A stretch of 64,000 nt of DNA from assembly GCA_031216445.1 (NCBI GenBank), contig CM062218.1:10494501-10558500 (forward strand), written 5' to 3'. The notes beneath the pieces are model-generated. The model was not told the origin of the DNA. It saw nothing but the letters and a program-made list of their open reading frames with translations, and ran no database searches. This document shows, in pieces, positions 11,697 to 24,560 of this stretch; within the stretch, counting starts at the first letter, position 1, and every line of letters starts with the position of its first letter. This stretch comes from Lateolabrax maculatus (taxonomy: Eukaryota; Chordata; Actinopteri; Acropomatiformes; Lateolabracidae). The translations under genes and the position numbers were made by a program.

Positions 11697-11736
<40 letters not shown>
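11570..11736. repeat. Compound microsatellite (GT)n-(AT/GT)-(GT)n
   Basis: An uninterrupted (TG) run at 11570-11606 and a second (GT) run at 11699-11736 flank an alternating purine-pyrimidine centre made of ATATGTATATACACATATAC-like palindromes. Nearly the whole stretch alternates purine and pyrimidine, which favours Z-DNA and cruciforms. The valine/cysteine and histidine/threonine repeat frames predicted here are artefacts of the microsatellite. Confidence 0.97.
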
Positions 11737-11737
<1 letters not shown>

Positions 11738-12605
11738 TAAACATTGCAGAAACACAAACAAAATCCTAACTGCTTTGTATATAGTTGAGCTTGACAGGAA
11801 GGTGTGTATGACTATCACCAGTTTGTTCGCTGTGTTTGGATGCACTGTTTGGATTTTCATGAAAGGCGGGAGAGAAATGTGCATGTCAAGCAAGAGACAG
11901 AATCACGGCAAGTCAACTCTCCTGAAGGATTAAGCGGAAGCTGCCATTAAGAATAGGTGTCTGTTTTAAATATGAATCAACCCCCTCTAGTTCAAGTTGT
12001 TAACTAAATAATTCAGTAACAGGGATGCATTATCGACTTGATGTAAATGTGATATGAGTGGAAATCAGGATGTGTGACTGAGATGATAATTGATATGATA
12101 ATGGAGTTAGGAAAAGATGGAACAATAGCAACAAATAATAATGAAAAGCTAAATAAAAGATGGGGGTAAAACTGTTAGTGCAGCTGACTGACACGCTAGA
12201 GCAGCTTCACCGAGGCAGCAGTGGGTGTAAGGGTGCAGACGCGAAGTGAAACGCACCAGATACCAGCTGCCCGAGATACTTAGAGTACTAGTGCAGTTAC
12301 TCACAAGTCGTGCAACGGTTTTACAAATGAGAGAATTTGTTGAAATACCCTCCCTCGTTGCAGGGCATCAACTCTAAAAGCGAATGAAATAGCTGCCCTC
12401 TCACCCTCTGCATCTTTAACATCACCAACTTTTTGATTTCCGTGCGATTAGGTTCACAATAGAGGCCAGTATCATTAATGAGATCAAACACTTCTGCTAT
12501 CAGACACAGCTGATGTGGCCCTCAACTCTGCCAGAGATATCAGCTCCTCTTTCATTCTTTTTTCCTTCCCCTCAGCATGGGAATAAAGGGATGAAAAAGA
12601 CGATG
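11737..12605. other. Non-coding DNA, nothing recognised
   Basis: No gene or repeat family is recognised. The stretch around 12190-12330 is somewhat GC-richer but has no clear signal. Confidence 0.4.
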
Positions 12606-12645
12606 GTGTGTGTGTGTGTGTGTGTGTGTGGAGGGGGTGGGGGGC
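12606..12645. repeat. (GT)12 microsatellite followed by G-rich tract
   Basis: A (GT) run at 12606-12630 passes directly into GAGGGGGTGGGGGGC. The frames crossing it give only simple repeat peptides. Confidence 0.95.
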
Positions 12646-12879
12646 TGCTGCATAAAAACTGCTCAAGTGCAGAGAGCAGCCCCATCTGGAAGACATCGGA
12701 CCTAAATGAAGTTGTACAAAACCATTCCATTGATAATAAAGCTAATTTTTATGGCTCTGACAAGTATGTAATTATGTGCAGTGGTGCTTTTCAGATTTTA
12801 TCACAGTCAATAAACTACCACGTTAATTTCATTCCTGTTTTGACATATTTACATGGAAATATTCGATTTGGGGGGAATT

Positions 12880-13085
12880 AGAGGCCTTGAAAGCCGCTGA
12901 TAGATGGCTTTTAATGATCTGTGACCCCCGGCCTGTGGGCTCATCTGTTTGTCGGCCCATCGATCTCGCGGTAGATGTGCTTGGTTTTCTGATCTCTTTA
13001 GACAGAGTGCCATCCAGACAGTGCCGGCCAATAAGCCCTGAACGCTGGCCCTTTTCTTGTTGCGTGATTTGTCAAGCCCACTGAT
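12880..13085. promoter_or_regulatory. Candidate conserved non-coding element
   Basis: About 200 bp clearly GC-richer than its flanks, with no repeats. It includes GGCTTTTAATGATCTG (12907-12922), CCATCGATCTCGCGG (12957-12971) and GTGCCGGCCAATAAG (13020-13034). Frames exist on both strands (60 and 65 codons) but neither has start context, splice-like borders or a known domain. CpG retention in an otherwise AT-rich region suggests constraint. Inference only. Confidence 0.33.
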
Positions 13086-14059
13086 CTGGAAAGATTAAGA
13101 GGAAATAGATGTTTAAGTGTTCCTTTTTATCTGTTATTTATACATCATAGATATCATCAATGCACATTTTACTGACCAGCCTGAGAGTTGAGGACACTTT
13201 AATATTCCATACATATAAAACTCTACTGCTGTGTATCTTTCCAAACTTTGCCCTCACACTAAAACACACACAGGCAAACAGGTCATGGTCCAGTCGACCC
13301 ATCTTCAGCCTAGTGGTGCAGATAAAGTACAGCTGGCCTCACTGGCCTGACTCATCCTGTTGAGAGAACGCCACAGGGGTCACCAGTGATGACAAGGTCC
13401 ACTTATGGGAGGTGGGAATTGGTGTCAAAAGTGGGAACTGCTGCCCCATTCTATTGCAGCTAAGCACGTACAGCGTCTCACAGGAGGGGAGCTGGTGTCA
13501 TAAAAAGTCCATCAGAAGCACCAGTAATTACCCAGGAAATTGACAGTGAAATTGAAAAAGTTTGTGGCCACAAAGACAGCCCATCCCCCACCCCCTCCAC
13601 CCCAAGTTTCCTGTTGTGTGACAGCAGCACTTTTGCGGCGGTGAAGTGGTGTCCCAGACACCTGAGTGAACACATAATGTGCTTATGACATTGTTTGCCT
13701 GAATAACTTTCTTTGTCACACTTTATTTCTGTAAGTTCACCAGTCACTCCATTCAAATGGATGTCCTGGTGTGAATCCACCTGTTTGTGGAATCCAACAG
13801 TGACTTGATGGATGTTCATGCCAGTTCACATCAGCCATAACATGGAAATCTTTCAAGACTAAGATGGACATATTATAATATTTTCCCCCAAATTGGAATG
13901 GCCAGTAGATTTGCAAAGTCCTCTGTCTAAATTCTATGATAATCAGTTTCAATATAGAAACACCAGAAGCTTGCGAGTAATGTAAAATTCCTCTAGTTTT
14001 ATGTTATGTTTACCAGTTTTAATTGTTATCTTTGTTTCTAAGAAATCAGTTTTTACCTT
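13086..14059. other. Non-coding DNA with a C-rich patch
   Basis: Unrecognised sequence. A C-rich patch (13585-13603) has two runs of five C and shorter ones, a weak quadruplex candidate on the minus strand. The frame at 13478-13819 on the minus strand matches nothing I know. Confidence 0.4.
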
Positions 14060-14260
14060 GTTCTTATTTTAACCCAAGCCTTGTTCTTTCCCTAAACCTA
14101 ACCAAGTCTTTTTTGTTCCTAAACCTTAGAGTTCTGACATCATAAAACTGAGTTCATGTTCAGCAGTGATTTGTGACTGTTTTGGAAGGCACAGATAAAT
14201 GATGTTGTGCTGCCGATAGGGTCCGATCAGAAAACACTTCTCGTGACGCTCTGGATGGCA
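14060..14260. repeat. Possible dispersed teleost repeat fragment
   Basis: Contains CCCTAAACCTAACCAAGT (14093-14110) followed by a second CCTAAACCTTAG block and GTGCTGCCGATAGGGTCC. The repeated CTAAACCTAACC phrase is familiar from degenerate fish repeats. It is not the vertebrate telomere unit TTAGGG in tandem. Borders and class are not determined. Confidence 0.35.
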
Positions 14261-14859
14261 TGGGCAAACAATGTATTTAAAAACAATAATAAAAAAAAAT
14301 CAGTTGCACCCAAAATATCTCTTCCCACTTCCCACCTCTACTAACACCTTTGGCCTGTGGTTGGTGTGACTGCTATTTAACTTATTGTTCATTTGCTTAC
14401 ATTATTCAGCAAACCAAGCTAAATAATATTGGTATTCTCTAAAGAATACATGAAAGTAGCTCACCAAACAGGACCCAGAGAGCGATCGTGTTCAAAAAAA
14501 GTCTGTAGTGGCTTTTGTCTGATCTTTAGATTTTCTTGTAAACATTTTTACATGTATATTCTGGAGCAAAATAAACATTTAAAATTGATTCTAAATGAAT
14601 TTTTACTTATAAAATGTAAACTATTGAAAGATATGAATGAATATAGGCTTAAAATGTTTGCTTAAGCATTAAGTTATTTATAAATTTGCAAATATACAGC
14701 ATAATAGTTAAGAAATTAAAGATTTCATATCATTCAAAATAAAGTGAATTTTCTTGAGGGCTCACAGTGCTTCAAGCGTTCAACTCAAACCAGATAAAAA
14801 CGAGAAGGACACATAAGTACATTATAATGCAGCTTGTCAATAGTAATGAAATTGTGACA

Positions 14860-15110
14860 TGTTCAAGAACGACCATGCACGAGGAGGCTGTATTGTTCTT
14901 CTGATTTTAATGCCAATCTCCATAATCAAGATGAAACCACACACTGCCAAAACTGGCATAATACAGGCGCTCGCCGATGAGTGATTGATTGAATATGAAA
15001 TAATGAGGGTTTTCTGGTGCTCTACTGGTCATCTAAAATTCTGAATACAAATCAAATGGAAATTTTATGCAATGAGATGTATTAATGGGATTCTAGGAAC
15101 ATTTTAAGGT
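14860..15110. promoter_or_regulatory. Candidate conserved non-coding element
   Basis: Repeat-free and balanced. It contains GCATAATACAGGCGCTCGCC (14956-14975), GAGTGATTGATTGAATATG and ATGCAATGAGATGTATTAAT. TAAT/ATTA and TGATTGAT (PBX/HOX-like) cores are frequent. All frames carry stops. Regulatory role is inferred from texture. Confidence 0.28.
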
Positions 15111-18100
15111 CTTAATGTACAGCAATAAGCAACATAGGTTGTCTCCGGAAGATGAACAGTTGTTTCTGTTGATAGGCCATTTTAGTGCATTACTGTCAAA
15201 ATAATGCATGTCTGTCTGCATATATACCAGTGCTCTAGAGAGCTTAACGTTGGACAATTACAAGGCGACCATCTTTTGTGTGCGTGGATTTCCCTTTTAA
15301 ACTAATAAATAATGGTTATTGACTGTGTCATTAATGCCACTAAAGTAACTGTAAAAAGTTGTGCCTTCTTCCAACATTGATTTGATCTACGATTTAGTCA
15401 ATCCTCCCACAATTATTCATAAATGATTTGCATGCACAGGACATTATAAGTATTCTTCCTCTTTAGGATTTCTATACTCTCTTACAATATGTGTAAAACT
15501 ACTACATTGGCCTTATTTGAAATTGAGAAAATACCGTTGTTGTTTTCTTTCTTTTTTCTATTTTTCTACATTTATTTTACATAGTCAGTGACAACAAGGA
15601 GCAACCACTTTGTATAAAGAAAAACTGAGGCACAGAGGTTTGGACGTCACCCTGCTTGGTTTACTCCATTGATGTTAAGTGATATTTACAGATTGTGGCC
15701 AGCAAAATTGCATATTAGAAGCCCAATTAACATTTTTGTTGCCCAGGGCATCGTGGAGTAGATCGCAGCTGGTACGGGAGGCTACTGTCAGGTTCCCATG
15801 TTGTAGTTGTGTTGTATGGTTCCCATGCAGCAAGAGAAATTTAACATGGATGGAAAGGACAAACCCCTCATCATGTGATTAGTGTCCTCGTTAATCTGTC
15901 TGCATTCATTTAAATCTCATTTAAATGTCTGAGCAATTAAAGTGGAATAATATTGTTGTGATTGCAAAATGGAGTGTCAACTGTACCAGCTCCTGTCTCC
16001 TGTCAGAGGCGTGGCCACTGTACAGTCCATAACCAGGATCAAAATGGAGGACATGATACATTGTTAAAAGAGAATACCTTTGATCATTCGTCATTTGGCG
16101 ATATAGACAAGTAACCACCAACACCATCAGCAGTTTTGTTAAATGAACCTCAGTGTTTTCGTACTGTAATAAGTATAAAGAGTAAAAGAAGCCATTTCAG
16201 AAGCACAAAACCCGATGGAAGGTCATGCAATGCTTCCAATGCAATGCTCCACTATACATTCTTTTTTTTTTTAATCATTTGTTGAGCTGTTTGAATTTTT
16301 AACGTAAATACATAAATATGAATTATTCATCAAAATGACTGAATGCTTCTCAAGTTATGCCTGTTGTGTACATTGAAAAGACAGACTAGATGAACAGTCA
16401 GGTACTGTGTACATGGGTGCAAAAAGTTTCTTTTTTTTCTTTACTTTTATGACAGAATAACACAAAAAAGAAAATGGGATCTCTAATTGTTTCTGGCTCA
16501 TCCCCATTTTTACAATACATATGTACAAAATTGTATTGTTTCTTAATAAGTTATGTACATAGATTTTGTTTGTCCATGAAGTCCACTTTTAAAGCTGTGA
16601 CATTTAACCATGTGCACATTTTTTGTATCATATTTTGGTTATACAGTTTTTTTTTTCTCTCATCTTTCCTTTGGTTATAGATGCAGTGCACTCACTTGGC
16701 CTCAGTTATATTTCTTAGTGCATCCACTCTTTATGATACTGACGTAGGCTGACTCTTAAATAGTCTTTTATGCATGTTTTATGAGTGTGGCGATTACAGC
16801 AATTCCGCTTCTGAGCCAGTTGTGTGCCAGTGATCTCAAAGGATGTACTTTTTTCCCAGACTTTACCTCAATGTGACACTGAAGAAGAGTCCACTATTAA
16901 AAACAGATCTTTCTTTTCCTCCAATCAGATCATGTAGACAGGTGGAGATTTTGCTTTACGTCAGAAATCTAGAAGTTACCAATTTGGGTTTCAATTTACA
17001 GAAGTGATTTCACCCCTTACCTTGAAATTATTGGAGATAATCAGATTTCTAAAATAGAAAAAAGACAGCAATAAAAGAAATCAGCAGCTACCCGGAACTG
17101 GCTACTGCAGAAACCTCAAAATCCTTGTTTGTGTTGTTATGTAAAGCTGGATAGACGTTAACTCACACTACATGTTATAGTTGGCCAGAATCTGTGACTT
17201 TTATGCTCATACTGTACAGATCAATTGACCGGCCACAATACAGCGCTCACACTGAACGTAAGCACAGAAGTCCTGGTCGGTTTTGGCCACTGACTTATTT
17301 CAATAAAGATTATTGAAACAACAGAACAATGTTGACAAAAACAGAGAAAGACATGAACCGAAATTAAAGAGGAAAAAAAAGAATAATTTGGAACAGCAGC
17401 TGTCTGGGAAGACGCAGACAACACGGTCTGTCTGTTCTGCAGCGAAGTTCAGTTTTATAACACAGCAGAGTCTCAGTCAAGAGTACAGTTCTAGCCTCAA
17501 TATGTAAAATACAACTCTACTAATATTAAAAACAAGCTCACTACAGTTTATTACAGATCTTTTGATAGCAGACATGTGGGAACTAAGACTGTGCAACTGT
17601 TCAAACTGCAGGACAGTCGACCATGATGTCTGGCATTCCACGAATCCAACCAATTGTCCGCGAGCCAGATTGTTGAATGTTCAGGCAATTAATCAGATGT
17701 CATGACCCCTGCCAAACTGCATGTCAAACAACAACCAATTCAGAAATTCGGCCCTCATTCTGATAAATGTTTGAGGGTGACAAATTAGGGGCTAGAGTCG
17801 GTACAGTGTCTGCCCGGTTTAAGACTTATTCATTGTATCCAACTGTGTTTGGGAGGTCTGCCATGCTATACACACACTAAATGGATAACGAGTTGCTCTC
17901 ACTAAAAGCTGTCAGGGATGCATTTGAGTTTACACTACACTATCACTACTTACATATACTTGAATTTACTACTAAGTTTGAACATCGTAGTGTATCTTCA
18001 AAGCATTTAGGAATAACAGAAAGCAATTTTTGTTCAGGTTTCCAGAGTACAAAACTACATCCGATTCCCATAATGTAGTGTACAGACTGAGCACTCAACT

Positions 18101-18289
18101 TTCAATTTTTGAGTGCAAACTGAAAGTTATTTAACAGGTTTTGATTGAATAAAAGAATCAAATATTAAATCAAAATGAGTTGTAATAGTAAGAAGATTAA
18201 CAAGATAGATACTGCCTTAACCCATGTATGATTGTGTCCTGTCAAAATAGCACTTGAATGTCCTGGTGAGTAGCAAATGATTTCTGATG
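15111..18289. other. Non-coding DNA, nothing recognised
   Basis: A long AT-rich stretch with T runs (15545-15570, 16262-16272, 16430-16440, 16650-16660). No gene, RNA or confident repeat family is seen. Balanced patches occur near 17220-17290 and 17590-17760 without any identifying feature. Confidence 0.4.
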
Positions 18290-18560
18290 GCCATCCAGGC
18301 TTTTTCGTCTTTGAAAAGCCCCGATCAAATAGGCTCTCTCTTGTCAGTACCTAAGCGGGAGAGCTTCCCATATGAACAAACGATTGATTGACAGGTACAC
18401 ATAGGCTGGCTTTTTAATTTCCGTGCCTCGCTTCAAATTAAACCTCCACCTGGGATAAAAGCATAGGCTATCCTGCATTGAGAACTCCCAAATGATAGGA
18501 AATGGAAATTTTGATTAGCAAAGGACGAGGGATTTTCATTCTGCTGGATCTCCCAATAGT
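18290..18560. promoter_or_regulatory. Candidate conserved non-coding element
   Basis: Repeat-free and balanced, including CCCGATCAAATAGGC, AACGATTGATTGACAGG (18378-18394) and TTCAAATTAAACCTCCACC. TGATTGACAG is a good PBX/MEIS-type composite (TGAT plus TGACAG). All frames are interrupted. A regulatory role is inferred. Confidence 0.3.
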
Positions 18561-20169
18561 GCTGATGGTTGACGTTTTTTCAAGCAGATAAAATAGTGAT
18601 GACAATTGTCTTTTAAGGGATTTTGTCAGTATTAGTTGAACTGATAAAACACCTTTAGTTTGGAATGAAGTGCCATTTTGTACAGCTGTGATCTTACAAA
18701 TGTGTATCAAAGTGTACATATTAAAGCATAGCTAAAAGTAATATATGGAAAATGTTAAGTAAAGTTAGAAAAATGCTGCAGAAACAGTTTATATGTTACA
18801 ATAGTTTCTTTTAAAATAAAATATTTTTGTTGTTAAAATGTTATTTTTTAGTAGTGATTTCTTATCCAGATTTGAATGTAATCCACTCAACCACACAAAA
18901 ACAGACATGCACATACACACCAACTTTTAAATAAGTCAGGGGCAGCAAAGAATAAATTGTTGGCATCACCACTCTATTCTAAAACATACATTTCATGAAC
19001 AGCTGTTTGTTGTGTGGGCCTCCGTATGTGTGACAAGACTGAATAGCCACCAGAGAGTAATAGTAAATGTGCAGCTGCTTTTATTGTGTGTTTTTTATGA
19101 GACAACATACATTAAACCTGCTGTAGCTGCAGTAAATAAAGCGTGTTGTAAAACTGTGTTCGTGAAAGAGCTTGTAAACATAAACAGCCGCAATGAGGTC
19201 AACATCAAAGTAATTGTAATGCTGTACGAGCAATGAAATACAACTCAATGCTTCAGGACAAAATAGCTTTGCAGTGTACCTGAAGAGGCCGCAAGCAGCC
19301 CACTGTAGCTGGTAATGAAAGAAATGTGTGGTGGTTGTGAAACTATGTCAAACACTAGCTGTTTGTGGTGGGATTACAAAAACAACAAAGCTGCCCTTTG
19401 TTATTCTAGTATGAACCTGACTTAAAGCCCCGTCTGGATTTGGATTTTCTTATTATGTGATGTGAAGGACCACTCAAAAAGTCGCCCAAATGGTGGAACT
19501 GCCAATCAGTCACTGATCACACAAAAAGTTTCAACATTTGTATATAATTTCTCACTCCAGTATCCTAAGAATTACATCGTTATTGGACTATTCCACCTGT
19601 GCCAATGCAAGAAGTAGTGTGGCCTTTAGCATTTAACATTTGCCTTTCCCTAAAAATAATCACACAGTAGTTGCCATGCACAAATATTGTACAAAGCGAG
19701 AATTAAAAAAAAATGGCATTAGATTGTGAGAAAGAAAAGTTATCATTGAATGTAATCTGGTGGTTTTGCAGAATTGTCCAGTATTGATCTTCTTAAAGTG
19801 AGGGTTGAATTACCTCAAGCACAATGACACACACACACACACGCACACACACACACCAATAATGACAGTATGTATTTAATTATGTTTTCAATAATAGTTA
19901 AATGTGTAAATGGAAATGTTTAAATTTTCAAGGCAGAAAACTTTTTCCAAGACTCTTATTTATCTAGATGTTTCCCAAAAGAACACATATTGTGATGCAC
20001 AGCTGATGCAAACTGAAGTCTATTGATTCATGTTTCGAAACTAGAATCCACTTAGCTGATTGAAAAGTGCCTCAGATGAAGTTACACTTTTGCAATGAGA
20101 TCCAGGAATTCAAACATTTGATTTGCAGCAACTCCCTTAAATGTATTCATTGAGACAGACGTGACAGCC
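18561..20169. other. Non-coding DNA, nothing recognised
   Basis: AT-rich sequence. The only defined structure is the CA microsatellite at 19827-19857, listed separately. A 74-codon frame at 19012-19236 has no recognised domain. Confidence 0.4.
19827..19857. repeat. (AC)n microsatellite with one interruption
   Basis: An alternating AC run about 31 bp long, broken once by GC. Confidence 0.95.
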
Positions 20170-20480
20170 AACTTTGAGATTCCTTTTACTGATCACGTTT
20201 GATTATGTTTGGTATAAGGGCCTGCGCCATTACCATGAGTAATATCATAAGTTATGAATGAGGCAAACGGCAAATGGCATAACACATCAACACTCAGGGC
20301 ATCAGCGCTCATTTAGAGCTGTTTGAGTGTCACTGCACACTACATAGGCTTAGACAGCATTAGACAGAGAGCAAAATGAGCTTGACGTACACTTCTCTCC
20401 CTTCAGCATGACTTCATTTTAGAATGTGACGCCGGCCTTGCTGCAACCCAACTCATGTCAAGCTGTTACAGACCATCCAA
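20170..20480. promoter_or_regulatory. Candidate conserved non-coding element
   Basis: Repeat-free segment with GCCTGCGCCATTACCATGAG (20220-20239), AATGAGGCAAACGGCAAATG and GGGCATCAGCGCTCATTTAG. Composition is balanced against AT-rich flanks, with several ATTA/TAAT and CAAAT cores. There is no usable reading frame. Inference from texture. Confidence 0.28.
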
Positions 20481-23282
20481 CTTCACCCCTCCGCGCACAC
20501 ACAAACACATACACACTCGGGTAATCAGTGGAAAAGTTGACTCGGCCCCATCAGCATCAGATGTTTTGTTTCTTTCAAGCATGTTTTAAGGATTAACACA
20601 TAAAAGGAACTAAAGGCTGTGGTCTGTCATGAGCACTGTAACGGGATTTGTGGATCATTATATGAGCTGCTCGCTAACATGAGGCTTTAGGGAGAAAGCT
20701 GGGCCCCCCTGCCGGGGAACTTAGTCAAGGGGCTGAAAAAGTTTTGTCATTTGATGTTTTACATTTTGTCATTAGCAGCCGTCCTTTATGATTAACAGTG
20801 TCGCCCTTTGGTTCACCCCTTTCTGCTTACTTCAGTTAACTCTTTCAACCTCATATATTGGAGCATATCACTTAAGAGTTCCTATAGCCCAAGACAGCTC
20901 AGTCAACATTAACAAGTATGAAAGACTTCTTCCAAAAATTACATTTTTATTTTTATTTTTTGGTAAGAGTAAGTGAAGTAGAATGGGACATAACAGTGCT
21001 GTCAGAATAAATTCCAATGTTTGACTTTTGTACAGATATAAAAAAGAAAAGTTGTTTACCAAACTGCTCACCGGATCATTTATTTATTTGAGGTGAAAGC
21101 TTAGCAGCATCTTACATGATGAAAGAAAACATCCAGCCTGATGATGAGACGACTACTCCTCAACATCTAAAAGGGACTTTTGGAAGATATTTGGCTTCCG
21201 TTCATCGACGTAAAAGATTCAGGAAAAGCATGTTTTTATATGTGGACTCTGTAAGGACCTACTTCGGTATAGGTAGATTTTTTCTTTTACAGTATGAGGA
21301 AGAAAAATCACATCCACTTTATTGGGAAAGTTATCTAAAAGTTTGTTCTTTAGTGTTGAAATGTAGTTTAAATTTGCCTAGTGTTAACTTGTAATTTTAA
21401 GCCAAGTTTGTTTTCATACCTGAATCAACTAAGATGAATTTAGGGATAATATTTCACGGGATATGATTTCTGATATCAGTCGGAAAAGCACTACCATTAT
21501 CTAAGAGTTAATGGGGAACTTAAGATTTTTATTTCAAAAACAAAAGAAAAATGTATTAATATAGAGCATCAATACAGTATATCAACATTTAGGCATCACT
21601 AGTGAATGTTTTCTTATTGTTTATGACATAAAAAAAACATTTTCCAACTCAGTCACAAACAGATGTGCACGTGTACAAACCATACCCACAAATATACCTG
21701 TTGTATTCTGCAGATGGTTTTAGGTAAAGGCTGTTATTGGGTAAATTGGCACCGATTACAGGACAAGACAGGACAGTATATGTCGTTGGGAATTCAAATT
21801 CAGTAAGATACAAATAGGTCTGGGCACTAGCATTGACACAGTTGAAAGAAATACACACAAGCAATATGTGGGAGGCAGATTCCTACATTTAACTCTCATG
21901 ACCTAATTCACAGTGCAAGAAAGCCACTCAAATGAGATTACACTGAAAGGAAGCTCTACAAAGGGGGTAGCTCATTCACACTTCTTTGAGGTGTATAAAA
22001 TGAATTCCAGGTGAGGAGATTAAGGGTGAATTTTAGCTTTTATTTTAGAAACAAATCTTATTTTCTCTGACTTGTATAACATTTTCCCATGGGCTAGAGT
22101 GGATTATGGTGAGGTACTGTTCATGAGGGTAACAGCTCAGTTCCTTTACATGAAAAATCCCCATTCTTTGTGAAGAAGAAGATGAAACACTAGCTGCATT
22201 TACAATGATGAATATACACATCACTTAATTTTAGATCCCTTCATTAGTGACCATAGGCTCTCTCTGTTGAGATATGGCCACCACTTTGTCTTAAACGTTG
22301 ATGTAGATGACTCGATCAGGAAAATCAAAAGAGAAAATAATTGCATTTTCTCTCTCTGAAACATTTCCTTCTGTTGGTTGGCAAGGAGTCACCTGCAAAG
22401 CTTACCAATCACTGTGACTGACAGTTCTCAAGTCGGAGAGTCTAATTTCTGTCTGTTTTTGATTGGTTTGTCAGCTTTTATCTGGGGACCCTATTTGGTA
22501 CATTTTCTTACCCTGAAAGGACATGTCTGTCAAGATGACTGACAGGCCTCAGGCCCTGTGTGGAAAAGCAATGATTCCCAGCAGCTCTCTCTGCAACTGT
22601 CCTCCGGAATAGTGTAAATCAAACCCAGTTATCCACAAAATGATTCACAGTTGATTGTCTAAAAGGCTGTAGGTGAAATTTCAAAAGATTTTACATCAAG
22701 TTTGTGCTTTCAGTCATTCAGTTGGTTAAATAATCAGCTGCAATTTTCAGATCTCAACAATAAATAACCAAACATCTTATGTGGTTTTAATTTTTTAAAT
22801 GCAGATACATGGCCCAAACTTTATTCACATAATTTTTTTTTTAGTTGACTAATATATTAAGTTGAATAAATAGCTTTTAACTAATTAAAAAAAAACCTAT
22901 AAACTCAGTCAAATTCCCTGTTCTAAAAATACCTCTCAAGGGACGTATGTCACACTTGAGAGTGAGGTAAAGGTATTAAAAAGGTGTAAGAAATGTAGAA
23001 CAGATAATGAATGGTGTAACACACCACTGCTTCATAACCAATTGGTCCATTAATCCAACAAACCAAAGCAGTACTTTTCTGTAATGGGGAAAACCAATAA
23101 ACAATGTTAGGGTCTTTTTTTGTTAGTTTTTTTGTTTTTTCAGAGTCGTTGAGCATTCACCACTGCATAGTCTCCAGAATACATTGTGACTTGCATCAGT
23201 AACTTTCCTCTGTTGCTCTGTAACCAAAGAAGAATAAAAGAGTCGACGTCATGTTTGTGCCTCTGTGAAGCTGTTCTTAGCA
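20481..23282. other. Non-coding DNA, nothing recognised
   Basis: Mostly AT-rich sequence. A 92-codon plus-strand frame (21116-21394) reads like ordinary protein in composition, but it has no domain I know and no clear splice borders. A GC-richer patch lies at 20697-20735. No repeat family is recognised. Confidence 0.4.
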
Positions 23283-23560
23283 TTTAAGCATGCAAAAATT
23301 TGCCACTGAGCACTAGACAGGAAGCTGAAACTGATTGGAATGCCATTACTTTTGCTGGTATTTTGCAGAAACCAAAGTATTGAACAAATAGTACTTTTAA
23401 CCTAATGATGGCAGCAGGTGAAAAGCCAGGGGATCAGTAAAGTCAGTAGGATTCCTTCTTTGGGGACAACAAATGTCTCTATAGTTTTATGTCAATCCAT
23501 CTAATAGTTGTTGAGATATTTCTGTCTGAACCATTTCTCACTGACCACAATGGGGCAGTA
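23283..23560 (+). repeat. Dispersed teleost repeat, family B copy 1
   Basis: Contains TTTTGC-GGTATTTTGCAG-AACCAAAGTATTGAACAAAT, then CCTAATGATGGCAGCAGGTG, then AGGGGATCAGTAAAGTCAGTAGG, ending AATAGTTGTTGAGATATTTC. The same order is seen at 27268-27465 (AACCAAAGTATAATTAAAAT, then CCTGATGATGGTGCTGC, then AGTGGATCACCAAAGTAATTAGG). I recognise this as a widespread, usually decayed percomorph repeat. It has no coding capacity. Confidence 0.7.
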
Positions 23561-24340
23561 GTAATATGTTACACTTGATTAGCAGTATACCTACAAAATA
23601 AAATAATAATATTTTATTATGATAGGAAAATGATTAACTCATCACTTACTCACTTCACTTACTGTAAAGTGCTTCAGGAAAATGACTTTTCAGTGTTGAA
23701 ATGTGTCCATTCTGATGTAAAAGGCCTGGTTTTCAGTCATGAGAAAGGACTATATTTTCACTGATGTCCTTTGTGGTTTGAGTTGTTATCACAAATGGCA
23801 TGTCACTTTCTACTGTATGCTTTGTATTTACTATGTCTCCATTATTTCTTTTCACAACATCTAAAAACATGTGTCTCCAGTGCCCTTCCCTATATTGCCC
23901 CTCATGTCTGTTCCCCGTTGTACCAAGCTCAGCAAAGCTGTTCATTAGTGATCTAGTAGGATCATTAACATAGTGACACTATTGAACCTTGCTGTTAACA
24001 TAAAGCGTCCAAGGTGAACTGGTACACAGCGTTCGATTTCAATTAATATGTTGTTCAACTTGGATTTGGGAATGGTATTGGAGCATGCATCAGTGAAGGA
24101 ATTTACTTGGACACCTTGAAACAGATGAGGCTGTCAATGCATTGAATTCCATTGTGTTGCAGCCGTGGCTCTCAGAGCACAGCTTGCCACTATTTGTGTA
24201 ACTTTTGAACTAAGCCTAACATTCTTGCACCCATTGCATCTAAGTAACTAGTTCCAGTTCGCATTTTTAAATTAAGCTATTCATAGGACAGTCCAGATGT
24301 GATGATTCATTAAAGACCATGACCAATCTTCACTTAGAGC
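23561..24340. other. Non-coding DNA, nothing recognised
   Basis: AT-rich sequence. Opposed 61- and 70-codon frames near 23733-23956 overlap and are likely chance. Confidence 0.4.
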
Positions 24341-24560
24341 TCCACTGATTTTACAATCAAAAACTGTTTACAGGTTTTGGGGAGTACTACTGCATATGTG
24401 AAAAAAAGTAGTATAAAACCCTTTGTGGCTCCACAGGGAGCTGCACGAAATCTGGAAAATGGTCTCACTTGACCTCTGTAGGCCGCTTCTCATCGAAAGA
24501 CTTGATTAGCTGCTACTAGAATAATACCCAAATTTCTATAGCTTGATTTTTGTCTTTTAA
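24341..24560 (+). repeat. Dispersed teleost repeat, copy B of the 6910-7225 family
   Basis: This carries the block order described for 6910-7225: GTTTACAGGTTTTGGGGAGT, then TTTGTGGCTCCACAGGGAGC, then GACCTCTGTAGGCCGCTTCT, then TTAGCTGCTACTAGAATAAT and CCCAAATTTC. It is about 100 bp shorter because a middle section is absent. Both copies lie in the same orientation. Confidence 0.7.

Noticed and set aside
11486..11933. Several open frames of Cys-Val, His-Thr and Tyr-Ile repeats on both strands
   Set aside because: They are translations of the GT and AT microsatellite; no gene signal.
14060..14160. CCTAAACCTAACC phrases as interstitial telomere sequence
   Set aside because: The vertebrate telomere unit is TTAGGG/CCCTAA in perfect tandem; here the units are irregular.
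21116..21394. 92-codon frame with ordinary amino-acid composition
   Set aside because: No domain, no splice borders, and AT-rich context; length is within chance.
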